Shown here piece by piece: positions 15,215 through 22,848 of a DNA stretch of 26,674 nucleotides (positions are counted from its first letter, which is position 1; every line of letters begins with the position of its first letter). The translations under genes and the position numbers were made by a program. Origin of the DNA: Alistipes sp. CAG:435 (GTDB taxonomy: Bacteria > Bacteroidota > Bacteroidia > Bacteroidales > UBA932); NCBI GenBank assembly GCA_000433355.1, contig FR893107.1, forward strand, positions 1 through 26,674, read 5' to 3'. Under the pieces are notes generated by a model that searched no databases, had not been told where the DNA came from, and was given only the letters and a program-made list of their open reading frames with translations.

Positions 15215-15284
15215 GTTCAGAGGTATTTCCCCTTCCCGAATTTTTCACGTTACAAAAATTGCGGGAAGGGGAATACCTCTGAAC
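15215..15284. terminator. Very long hairpin between convergent genes
   Basis: A near-perfect stem of about 30 bp: left arm begins GTTCAGAGGTATTTCCCC and ends CCCGAATTTTT; the right arm is its complement, ending GGGGAATACCTCTGAAC, with a loop of about 8 bases. It sits between the YwqG gene (+) and the C11 protease gene (-), so it could terminate both. The stem is far longer than a normal intrinsic terminator, and the T-rich part lies inside the stem, so it may instead be an extragenic repeat put to this use. Confidence 0.6.
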
Positions 15285-15320
15285 ACACAGAAATTCTTTA
15301 TTATTTTGCAATAACACAAA

Positions 15321-16382
15321 TCATTGACTCTTTGCATAGTCAGGCCATTTACTCAACCAATTTGTCAATAGATTCCACTCTATTATTGAGTAATAGTCCC
15401 AATAATTAACGTTACCCTTTTGCGGTATGAAAATGGAAACACCACAACATTCCTGTTTGTCAGAAGGATACAGTATTACATTACTTAATGTAGAAAGTGT
15501 TTTCTCCTCCAACTGTGAAAATAGTGTTTTAATGTCGAAGTAGATGTCATACCCTCTGAAATTATAAGAATAAAGTTGTTCAAAAGTAATATTTGATAAA
15601 TCTATGTTTAAATCTCTCACATAATTAATAAAACCATCTATCTTTCCTTCGTCTATTACTGTAACTGGGAGATACTTACGATCCATTTTGTGTGAGAATG
15701 CCTCACAAGTGTTTATTAATCTTTCTTTAAGCGGATTGTCTTGTACTAAAATTGATATGGTAGTTGTATCTATTATACCGTCAATAGGTATGGCATCAGG
15801 TGACGCTAAAAAATATGAACATTTATTCCTAAAAGCTGTTGCAACTTCAATACTTCCCATATAACAAGCATCGAATATCACGTAATCATATTTTGCCGCC
15901 AACGACTCTGCCATATCAGTGATTTCAATCGCTTCTCCTCCATCATCACCAAAACTGCGAGTATTACCTGCCGTCAGCCATCCCGTTCCATGAGACCAAA
16001 AAATTACACCGTTTTCTCTGGCTGGGAACATTTTGCCAATATCTTTTAATACTGCCGTCATATTCTCTTTTGACAGTGAATTAATTGTACCATAACTTTT
16101 TACCCTTTCTAAGTATTTGTTTTTATTTACTAGTAATATTGACCCCTTAGGAGAATTATATAAAACTATAAGATTAACAGATTTGAGAGATGCGTAGTTT
16201 TCTTTGATATATTTTTCGAGATTATCTAGCAAACGCTTGGCCGAGGGATTCAAATTATTGTTTGCTACTACATATAGTATTATCGTTTTGTCACTATTAA
16301 TGTCATCTTGAATACAAGCATTGCCTGTACACGATGTCAATAAAGCAAAGAGTGCAAATGCTATCGCACCCTTTACCTTAAT
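15321..16382 (-). CDS. Clostripain-type (peptidase C11) cysteine protease, lipoprotein
   Basis: The C11 core is clear: FWSHGTGW holds the catalytic His and FDACYMGSIEVA the catalytic Cys (H131 and C173 if numbered from the ATT discussed here). A lipoprotein signal reads upstream in frame, VKGAIAFALFALLTSC, ending in an LTSC lipobox. No ATG precedes it: the first standard start, TTG at 16340, falls inside the lipobox and would destroy the signal. ATT at 16382 (IKVKG) is the most plausible initiation point, but a mutated start is possible. Clostripain-like proteases cleave after Arg or Lys and in gut Bacteroides can activate exported toxins. It is the third gene of an AT-rich minus-strand module, 26 bp after the 70-residue membrane protein, with the exported glycine-rich lipoprotein first. 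Confidence 0.8.
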   Translation of the reverse strand: MKVKGAIAFALFALLTSCTGNACIQDDINSDKTIILYVVANNNLNPSAKRLLDNLEKYIKENYASLKSVNLIVLYNSPKGSILLVNKNKYLERVKSYGTINSLSKENMTAVLKDIGKMFPARENGVIFWSHGTGWLTAGNTRSFGDDGGEAIEITDMAESLAAKYDYVIFDACYMGSIEVATAFRNKCSYFLASPDAIPIDGIIDTTTISILVQDNPLKERLINTCEAFSHKMDRKYLPVTVIDEGKIDGFINYVRDLNIDLSNITFEQLYSYNFRGYDIYFDIKTLFSQLEEKTLSTLSNVILYPSDKQECCGVSIFIPQKGNVNYWDYYSIIEWNLLTNWLSKWPDYAKSQ

Positions 16383-16408
16383 AAAGATGTTTTCAGTTGT
16401 AACCGTAA

Positions 16409-16621
16409 TTATTTTTTTTTGTTTGTTCTCTTGATGTACAAATATATATATGGAAACGAGCAGAAAATCACTGCATCTGTTATTATGTTGATCACAAAAC
16501 TATTTCGACTAATATTTGCGTGGAATACTGTAATTGCAATCCAATATATCGCCAAAGCTATGATTGCCCCGATAATTAACATTAAGACAATTACGGAGAC
16601 GTTTTTTAGTACTTTTTTCAT
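16409..16621 (-). CDS. Small two-helix membrane protein
   Basis: 70 residues: a basic start (MKKVLKN), a hydrophobic helix (VSVIVLMLIIGAIIALAIYW, about 8-27), a short loop HANISRN, a second helix (about 42-62) and a lysine-rich tail (KRTNKKK). No family is recognised. Its ATG overlaps the stop of the upstream lipoprotein gene by one base (TAATG), so translation is probably coupled. A small inner-membrane protein next to an exported protein and a protease could be an immunity or accessory protein, but that is inference from size and position only. Confidence 0.65.
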   Translation of the reverse strand: MKKVLKNVSVIVLMLIIGAIIALAIYWIAITVFHANISRNSFVINIITDAVIFCSFPYIYLYIKRTNKKK

Positions 16622-17574
16622 TAGAAAAGATTACTAATTGCTTTTATTACTTTTGAGCTTAGACCCAAGGAACCATCTACTGCTCCACCCAATGCAGCCC
16701 ATCCCGTACTACTCCAATCCCATCCATTCTGAGCGCCAAAACCTATGCATAGTCCTTGACGTATACTGTCAATAACCACTCCCGTTATTGCTCCGCCAGC
16801 ATCAGCCGCAACCACAGCCGGTAGTTTATCCTCAGCCAAACAAGCATCAGGGTTTTCTGCCCACCATTCTAATGAAGATTTTGATATTGCCAATACGGGG
16901 CCTACAATCTCACCGTCACTACTGCCCTCCTTATATTCTTGTTCGTCAAAATCTATGATTAGTCCATCTATTGCTCGCTCAAAATTAGCATCAGAGATTT
17001 GTCCTTCAAGACTTTTCACAATCAAATCAACCATATCCTTTAATACCTTGTAGGCATTATCTTGCAGTACTCCCACTTCATATAAATAGTCTATCATAGA
17101 ATCAAGGGATGGCATCTCACCCTCATAGCCCTCTTTAAAGTAGTTCTCAATTTCTTCCTTGCTACTTCTTGTGCATTGCTTTGTACAATAGCTCTTAAAA
17201 TAGTTATTGTCTAAAAACATTTCGCACTCTTTCAAGTATGCCAACCCTGAGGAAGGATACTGATCATAATTCTGCTGCGCATACTTGAGGTTGAAGTCTG
17301 TGATATCGTGTATCACTTCTTCTTTAGATGTTAGTTCTCCCCTACCTTGGTATTTTTCAAGGACATTTGACATAAAACTATTATGCATCTCTCCGAATAC
17401 AATAAAATCGTTGACCTTAAGCGAAACGGTGCCCTCAATCTTGGCAGGATCATTCTGCTTGGAACAAGACAGTAGCACAATAATTGCCGTTGCTATTAGT
17501 ACAAAAATCCAGATTAAATGTGTTCTTTTAATAAAAATCCACGATTTGATAAAGTAAAACAAATTAAAAGCCAT
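16621..17574 (-). CDS. Lipoprotein with glycine-zipper-like C-terminus, family unknown
   Basis: 317 residues. The N-terminus is long and hydrophobic (to about residue 36) and ends in a lipobox, VLLSC, with C37 as the lipidated residue; no closer Met is available. The middle (about 50-250) is acidic and helical with a small Cys cluster (YCTKQCTR). The last 60 residues change character: GGAITGVVIDS, GFGAQNGWDW and ALGGAVDGSLG, a Gly/Ala-rich, membrane-compatible pattern resembling glycine-zipper tails of bacteriocin-like or pore-forming proteins. That resemblance is by eye only. It heads the AT-rich module with the two-helix protein and the C11 protease, which might process it. Base composition differs clearly from the flanking host genes. 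Confidence 0.65.
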   Translation of the reverse strand: MAFNLFYFIKSWIFIKRTHLIWIFVLIATAIIVLLSCSKQNDPAKIEGTVSLKVNDFIVFGEMHNSFMSNVLEKYQGRGELTSKEEVIHDITDFNLKYAQQNYDQYPSSGLAYLKECEMFLDNNYFKSYCTKQCTRSSKEEIENYFKEGYEGEMPSLDSMIDYLYEVGVLQDNAYKVLKDMVDLIVKSLEGQISDANFERAIDGLIIDFDEQEYKEGSSDGEIVGPVLAISKSSLEWWAENPDACLAEDKLPAVVAADAGGAITGVVIDSIRQGLCIGFGAQNGWDWSSTGWAALGGAVDGSLGLSSKVIKAISNLF

Positions 17575-17971
17575 ATAGGAGTTGACTAACTTTCATATTT
17601 TCCTATTAATGCTCATCTATTAGTAATGAAACAAACCTCAACTCAGTTATTTATCATAACTGAAGATACCTATTTGTCTATCTCTATATGGTTATAAACA
17701 AATTTTATCTAATGAGTAATGCAGTTAGATAACACTGCAATTTGCTGAGAAACTATCGTTTCTAGGCTAATTCGTTATTGACTACGCTAAATGAAAGCAA
17801 TGAGTTTATTAAAACGTTTCTAATATAAATACGGTAATTCACACGCATATGTTTCAGCATAATGTATAAACGGTCTATGAAACTACCGAACTTTGTGGAG
17901 CATAACGTTCTAACTAATCAAAGCTATTTCACTCTGTCCTTACACCTGTTTTATGTGGGAGGAGACATTAG
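17575..17971. other. AT-rich intergenic stretch upstream of the lipoprotein module
   Basis: About 400 bp with no plausible gene. It holds small hairpins (CAGTTA/TAACTG at about 17644-17662, GCAGT/ACTGC at 17721-17738, AGAAAC/GTTTCT at 17748-17763) but no clear Bacteroidota promoter in front of 17574. A TTTG on the minus strand about 20 bp before TTAATAGG is the best, weak, candidate. Confidence 0.4.
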
Positions 17972-17984
17972 TGTCCACTAAAAA
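17972..17984 (+). repeat. Left terminal inverted repeat of the IS4-type element
   Basis: TGTCCACTAAAAA, a perfect 13-bp match in opposite orientation to 19288-19300. Confidence 0.75.
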
Positions 17985-18086
17985 ATCATAAATGTTCCTT
18001 GAAAATATTGTAAGTTAGATAATTACAAGCATATTTCGAGTCAACCGATTTGAATTTATCTTTGCCGGACTAATGTAGAATGGCAC

Positions 18087-19261
18087 ATGAATAGAGGAAA
18101 ATACGTGTTCGCTCAGCTTTTAGACTTCCTTGACCGCAACGACTTCAACTACCTTGCAAGAAAGTATGGCGGAGACAAGTATGTCAAACAGTTCACCTGC
18201 TACAACCAGCTTGCGGTCCTTATGTTCGGGCAGCTGTCCAACCGTGAGAGTCTACGGGATGTTGTTCTCGCGACACAGGCCCACGCCGGGAAAGCGTTCC
18301 ATCTTGGGTTTGGCAAGGAGGCTACGAAAAGCAATCTGTCCAAAGCCAACAGCCGGCGCGATTACCGCATCTTCGAGGAGTTCGCCTATAAGGTCGTCGA
18401 CGAGGCGAGGGCCTGCAGGGCCGATGACATCTTCAGGCTTGGAGGCAACGTATACGCCTTTGACTCAACGACCATCGAGCTTTGCCTTGAGACATTCAAG
18501 TGGGCGTTGTATAGGAAGAACCAGGGCAAGGGAGGCATCAAGGTCCATACGCTGTATGACATCGAGACCTCGATCCCGACCTTCTTCCATATAACCGAGG
18601 CCCGAATGAACGACATGAACGCGATGGACTCCATCCCGTATGAGGAGGACTCATTCTACATCTTTGGCCGTGGCTACAATGACTCCAAGCGGCTGCACAA
18701 CATTGAGGGCATACGTGCCTACTTTGTGGTCAGGGGCAAGAGGAACAACGACTTCCGGCCGATTCGATGGGCGAGGCGTTTCCAGTCCGGATCCGGCATC
18801 CTGTCCGATGCCGTCGGCTATATGGATGGCCGGCTCACTATGGAGAAGTACCCCGACAGGATCAGACGGGTCAAGTACCGGGACGAAGAGAGCAAACGGG
18901 AGTTCATCCTCTTCACGAACGCGCTGGATATCAGCCCGATGATGGTGGCCGAACTATATCATCAGAGAGGCAGATCGAGCTGTTCTTCAAATGGGTAAAA
19001 CAGCATCTCAGGATAAAAAAGTTCTGGGGCAACTCCGAAAACGCCGTCAGGATACAGATCTACTCCGCCGTCATCAGCTATTGCATAAGGGCCATAGTGC
19101 AGAAGAAGATGCGCGTCAAGAGGTCAGTCTACGAGATGCTGCAGATCGTAAGCGTCTCACTGACAGACACTACGCCTCTAAGAGACTTGTTTGGAAAACC
19201 TAACTACAATATTGTCAATGAACTTGATGATTACAGTGAACCGACTTTGTTTGATTTTTAA
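18087..19261 (+). pseudogene. IS4-family transposase, frameshifted
   Basis: The first frame (18087-18998) starts MNRGKYVFAQLLDFL and carries the first catalytic Asp in YAFDSTTIE. The conserved C-terminal half (QIELFFKWVKQHLRIKKFWG, onward to EPTLFDF) continues in another frame ending at 19261. The break falls in the IS4 Y-R-E-K signature: AGA GGC AGA TCG is read where AGA TGG CAG ATC GAG is expected, so a single T appears to be missing after 18968. In addition, the second catalytic Asp, normally in a DRGY-like motif, is Gly here (IFGRGYND). Both lesions predict an inactive transposase. Programmed frameshifting is unlikely because no slippery run is present at the break. Confidence 0.82.
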
Positions 19262-19287
19262 TTATTTTAATTTATAAACCTGCCCAC

Positions 19288-19300
19288 TTTTTAGTGGACA
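19288..19300 (-). repeat. Right terminal inverted repeat of the IS4-type element
   Basis: TTTTTAGTGGACA, the complement of the left terminal repeat at 17972-17984. Confidence 0.75.
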
Positions 19301-19343
19301 GCAGTGGGGAGGAGAACCTATTATTTTCCGGAATATTAAAGGA

Positions 19344-20390
19344 TTAGTCTCCACAGATGAATTGGCGGTAAGCGGAAAAACGGGCGGTGAGGACATCTTC
19401 CGGGATGGAAAGTCCATCCTTGAATATTTCAAAGCAGCCGGTCTTGGAGGTCGGGGACCAGTTGCCGACGATCTCGCCGTCAAGGGCGATTACGGGCTGG
19501 AATATTCCGTTGTTGCTGTGGGCTTTGCGGGAATGCTCGGGCGGAAGGACGACATCACGGCTCTTGTAGCCGATGAGATATTCATCATACGGAGCGATGA
19601 GATGAACCGTTCCGGAGCGGAATCCTCTGGTGCGGGTGGATTCGTGAATATAGAACTCACGGCCTTTCCACGTTTCCTTAACGAGTTCGTCACCAATGAT
19701 TTCGACAGCTTTCTGACAGTCGCTGACATTCAGGCCGGACCACCAGAGGAAGTCCTCGAACGTGGCCGGAGAGTGGCTTCGGAAATATTTCCGGGCAAGC
19801 ATTCCCAGGGCATCCTCTCCCGAGATATTCAAAGAATTTCCAATCTTCTCACGCACAAGGGAATAGGTGTTTTTCATCGGGTGCAGGTCGCCGCTGCAAA
19901 GAAGTCCGGAAAGCTCCGCCAGACGGATGTGGTAGGACAGGCGGTGATCGTCCATCGTGATTCCCCTTTCGGCGAGCGCGGCGACAAAATCAGCCTTCCG
20001 GGCACTACGCTGCCGGAGCAATGTTTCCTCGAATATTCCTGAAATCAGCTCCTGCTCTTCCGCCGGGATGGAGATCTTGTTGGCGCTCATCCAGCCTCGA
20101 AGGCCGGACAAGGCTTTCGTCCGGCAAACGGACAGAATCCAGCCAAGATCCTCACCCGCAACCAGTTGCCAAGTGCAGCGAAGCAGATGTGTCCTGACAA
20201 TCCGCCCCTCGTTGAACGCTTTCTCGAACGCCTTGAGAGACGGACTCTTGGTCCGCATCGCCACCGCCCAGCGGACCATCCGGTACTCCTGCCCCTGCAT
20301 CGCCCCGAACCACGACACAACCTCCTCCGGTTTAGTGAACTGAGGACAAATCAACTGCTGGCTCAAAAGTCTTGCGGTGACTGGATTCAT
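19344..20390 (-). CDS. Winged-helix protein of the AlkZ/YcaQ (HTH_42) DNA glycosylase-like family
   Basis: 348 residues from ATG 20390 (MNPVTARLLSQQLI). An ATG seven codons earlier overlaps the -7 promoter element, so it is not used. Family marks: the ARLLSQQL start, GAMQGQEYRM at 30-39, and the C-terminal IAPYDEYLIGYKSR block. In this family (PF06224) the catalytic motif is QxD or QxQ; AlkZ excises interstrand crosslinks with two glutamines. Here Q32 and Q34 give the QxQ form, so a base-excision role on bulky or alkylated lesions is possible (inference); many family members are uncharacterised. Cytoplasmic, single gene, divergent from the secreted protein at 20493 and convergent with the IS element. 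Confidence 0.82.
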   Translation of the reverse strand: MNPVTARLLSQQLICPQFTKPEEVVSWFGAMQGQEYRMVRWAVAMRTKSPSLKAFEKAFNEGRIVRTHLLRCTWQLVAGEDLGWILSVCRTKALSGLRGWMSANKISIPAEEQELISGIFEETLLRQRSARKADFVAALAERGITMDDHRLSYHIRLAELSGLLCSGDLHPMKNTYSLVREKIGNSLNISGEDALGMLARKYFRSHSPATFEDFLWWSGLNVSDCQKAVEIIGDELVKETWKGREFYIHESTRTRGFRSGTVHLIAPYDEYLIGYKSRDVVLPPEHSRKAHSNNGIFQPVIALDGEIVGNWSPTSKTGCFEIFKDGLSIPEDVLTARFSAYRQFICGD

Positions 20391-20408
20391 AGTTGTACGG
20401 TTTTGCTG

Positions 20409-20416
20409 CAAAGATA
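20409..20416 (-). promoter_or_regulatory. TATCTTTG -7 element for the winged-helix gene
   Basis: TATCTTTG read on the minus strand, 18 bp before the ATG at 20390. No convincing -33 box. It decides the start of the downstream gene. Confidence 0.5.
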
Positions 20417-20437
20417 ATCAATTCCGCCTTTTGTTTC

Positions 20438-20468
20438 TTTGCGGTCTGAAATGAAAGACGTAACTTTA
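20438..20468 (+). promoter_or_regulatory. Bacteroidota-type promoter of the secreted protein gene
   Basis: TTTG at 20438-20441, 19 bp, then TAACTTTA at 20461-20468, the same arrangement as the folA promoter. It places transcription start downstream of the ATG at 20439 and favours the ATG at 20493. Confidence 0.6.
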
Positions 20469-20492
20469 CCATATTCAAAAACATTAAAGACA

Positions 20493-21347
20493 ATGCTCAA
20501 AAAAATCTTCACGGCGCTGACGGTCGCGCTGTTCTTTGGTTTGATGGCTTCGGCTCAGGAATACAAGGGGCCGGAACTGACACCGGAATTTGTGTGCGAC
20601 CTTGGGAAATTGACTCCGGATAACGTCAAGGTCAAGGGAGCTACACAAGGGTTTGCTATCTGGGGAAAATACGGGTTTGTGTTTCACGACAAGGGGCAGT
20701 GTGTCGTCATTGACATGAAAAAGAACAAGTTCGTCTCCACTTTCATGTTGGAAGGAAACAAGTCGCACTGCAACAACGCATCCTTCGGAGTGGAAAAAGG
20801 ATCGGAATTCCCGTTGCTTTACATCTCAGGATGCAAGGGAGACCACTGCTGCTATGTCACGGACATCACTTTGGACGGGGGCACGATTGTGCAGAAGCTT
20901 TTCCACACCGGAGAGGGCTACACAGGGTCGTTCGACTGGTTCATAGACAGAAAGAACAAGATCATCTACACCTATGGGTCAAGCGGCGAGATGCGGAAGC
21001 TGATAAAGAAATTCAGACTTCCAACCTTGAAGGACTCTGATGAAAACGGTGAGGTACACCTTACGCAGGACGATGCGCTGGATGAATTCTATGTACCTGG
21101 CATAAAAATATACCAGGGCAGTGTTCTCAATGGGCATTACGCCTACCTTGGAGACGGCTACCCGCCTCACGACAGATTACTGCACGTTGTGGACATGAAC
21201 ACAAAGACTTTGGTCAAAACTGTCAACCTGAACGACCTGCATCATGAGCCGGAAGGCGTGGACGTTAAGGGCAAATGGCTCTACATGGTCCTGCACGTCA
21301 GCAGACAGCCACGCGACGGACAGATCTACAGGTTCAGGATCAAATAG
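20493..21347 (+). CDS. Secreted protein of unknown function, possibly beta-propeller-like
   Basis: 284 residues from ATG 20493, which gives a clean signal peptide (MLKKIFTALTVALFFG, cleavage after MASAQ). The mature part shows repeated short strands with turn motifs (GFAIWGKYGFVFHDKGQCVVID, split here by strands; FPLLYISGCKG; LLHVVDMNTKTLVKTV; EPEGVDVKGKWLYMV; GQIYRFRIK), which is how small beta-propellers of the NHL/YncE kind look, but blade repeats are too diverged to assign by eye. Several Cys residues (SHCNN, GCKGDHCC) could form disulfides outside the cytoplasm. Monocistronic, with its own promoter, and ending 4 bp from the convergent symporter gene. Confidence 0.72.
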   Translation: MLKKIFTALTVALFFGLMASAQEYKGPELTPEFVCDLGKLTPDNVKVKGATQGFAIWGKYGFVFHDKGQCVVIDMKKNKFVSTFMLEGNKSHCNNASFGVEKGSEFPLLYISGCKGDHCCYVTDITLDGGTIVQKLFHTGEGYTGSFDWFIDRKNKIIYTYGSSGEMRKLIKKFRLPTLKDSDENGEVHLTQDDALDEFYVPGIKIYQGSVLNGHYAYLGDGYPPHDRLLHVVDMNTKTLVKTVNLNDLHHEPEGVDVKGKWLYMVLHVSRQPRDGQIYRFRIK

Positions 21348-21351
21348 AACA

Positions 21352-22713
21352 CTACCCGACAAGCCCGGTAATGAAGATCACCGCGATGGTCACCGGAGCG
21401 ACATACTTGATGAGGAAATAGACAACCGGAAACAACTTGTTGTTAAACTTGATGGAACCGCCGTTCGTGAGTTCGTCACGGACGGCTTTCTTGTCCATCT
21501 TCCAGCCGACAAAGACCGAGAACAGGAAGGCTCCGAGCGTCATCAGGTAATTGGAGCACATTTTGTCACAGAAACTGAATATCCCGTCTCCCAGAATCTT
21601 CACATCCGACAGCGGTCCGAACGACAGTGAGCAGAGCACCCCGACAGCGAACGTGGCGAAGAAGAGCACGACTGATGCTTTGTGCCTCGAAACTCCCTTC
21701 TCCTCAACAAGATAGGCGACCCCGACCTCAAGGATGGAGATGGACGATGTGAGCGCGGCGACCAGAATGGTCAGAAAGAACAGGATCGCCACCAGACAAC
21801 TCACAATCTGCCCGCCGGCACCCATCTTAGCGAATATGTAAGGAAGGGTCTCGAACACGAGTCCCGGTCCGGCTGACGGAGCGATTCCGGCGGCGAACAC
21901 AGCCGGCATAATTGCGAATCCGGCCAGCATAGCGAAAATCAAATCAGACACGGCAGTGCCTGCACCTGAAACTATAAGATTCTCATTCTTACTGACGTAT
22001 GATGAATATGTCAGCATAGTCCCCACGCCCAGAGACAACGAGAAGAAACTCTGTCCCAACGCCGCCGAAAATGCCCCTGGGGTCAGTTTTGAGAAATCCG
22101 GCTTGACAAGATACTTGACTCCCTCGCCGGCTCCAGGAAGTGTGACTGAATAGATGGCGATGGCGACAATCAGCACGAACAGGATCGGAATCGAGATGTT
22201 GCTGAACTTCTCAATTCCCTTTTTGACTCCCAGAAAGACAATCAAAGCGGTCAGTGACAGGAATATAAACAAACAGATTATCGGTCCCCAGACCGAAGAG
22301 GCGAACTCGCCGAACATCCCGGTGACGGCCTCGGCCTTGTCAAGCGTGAAACTGAAAGTGGCGGATTTGACGAGATATTCAATGGCCCATCCGCCCACCA
22401 CGCTGTAGTAGGAAAGGATGATCAGCGGGGTGACGACCGTCAGAAGACCGAGCCATTTCCATTTGGAATGCGGAGCGAGGGCGTTCATCGCGCCGAATGT
22501 GCTGAGATGGGTCTTACGGCCGATCACCGATTCCGAGAACAGGATCGGCAGGGAAAGGACGAAGGAGCACACTATGTAGATAAGTATGAAGGCCGCGCCT
22601 CCATATTCACCGACCATATAGGGGAATCTCCAGATGTTGCCGAGTCCGATGGCGGAGCCGGCGAAGGCCATAATCACGGCAGCTCGGCTGCCGAAGTTTT
22701 CTCTGTCTGACAT
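21352..22713 (-). CDS. Sodium-dependent transporter, NSS/SNF family
   Basis: 453 residues, the usual length for bacterial neurotransmitter:sodium symporters such as LeuT/MhsT. The first helix carries the family signature GSAIGLGNIWRFPYM (19-33), whose unwound segment binds substrate and sodium, followed by GEYGGAAFILIYIV. Further helices include PLIILSYYSVVGGWAIEY and the stretch near FSLSLGVGTMLTYSSYV that forms the TM6 region. It imports an amino acid or related amine with Na+ across the inner membrane; the substrate cannot be read from sequence. ATG 22713 is preferred because it starts MSDRENFGSR directly before helix 1. No operon partner: folA lies 135 bp upstream with a REP-like hairpin between. 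Confidence 0.92.
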   Translation of the reverse strand: MSDRENFGSRAAVIMAFAGSAIGLGNIWRFPYMVGEYGGAAFILIYIVCSFVLSLPILFSESVIGRKTHLSTFGAMNALAPHSKWKWLGLLTVVTPLIILSYYSVVGGWAIEYLVKSATFSFTLDKAEAVTGMFGEFASSVWGPIICLFIFLSLTALIVFLGVKKGIEKFSNISIPILFVLIVAIAIYSVTLPGAGEGVKYLVKPDFSKLTPGAFSAALGQSFFSLSLGVGTMLTYSSYVSKNENLIVSGAGTAVSDLIFAMLAGFAIMPAVFAAGIAPSAGPGLVFETLPYIFAKMGAGGQIVSCLVAILFFLTILVAALTSSISILEVGVAYLVEEKGVSRHKASVVLFFATFAVGVLCSLSFGPLSDVKILGDGIFSFCDKMCSNYLMTLGAFLFSVFVGWKMDKKAVRDELTNGGSIKFNNKLFPVVYFLIKYVAPVTIAVIFITGLVG

Positions 22714-22796
22714 ATTCGTTAAGTTTGTTTATTTGCGTCCGGCCTGCGGGGGATGCCGGGTTGTCGTTTTATTTATGTGCTATTGACGCTTCGGTG

Positions 22797-22844
22797 CTTC
22801 GACAGGCTCAGTGACCGATCAAATGGTCGCCGAGCCTGTCGAAG
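22797..22844. repeat. REP-like hairpin (two inverted copies of CTTCGACAGGCTC)
   Basis: CTTCGACAGGCTCAGTGACC and its inverted, slightly diverged partner form a 20-bp stem with two mismatches and an 8-base loop. It lies 5 bp beyond the folA stop codon and could also act as a 3' end stabiliser or terminator. Confidence 0.75.
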
Positions 22845-22848
22845 TGAC

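Larger units (their letters stand above)
17972..19300 (+). mobile_element. IS4-family insertion sequence, inactivated
   Basis: Terminal inverted repeats TGTCCACTAAAAA (17972-17984) and its complement (19288-19300) bound a 1329-bp element with a single transposase gene. Just outside lie GTGGGAGGAGA (17955-17965) and GTGGGGAGGAGA (19304-19315), a near-perfect direct repeat that could be a target duplication, although 6 and 3 bases separate it from the repeat ends. The transposase is broken (see its entry). It borders the AT-rich island. Confidence 0.8.

Noticed and set aside
20439..20492. Upstream ATG of the secreted protein as the start
   Set aside because: It lies in the promoter spacer. The ATG at 20493 directly begins a classical signal peptide.
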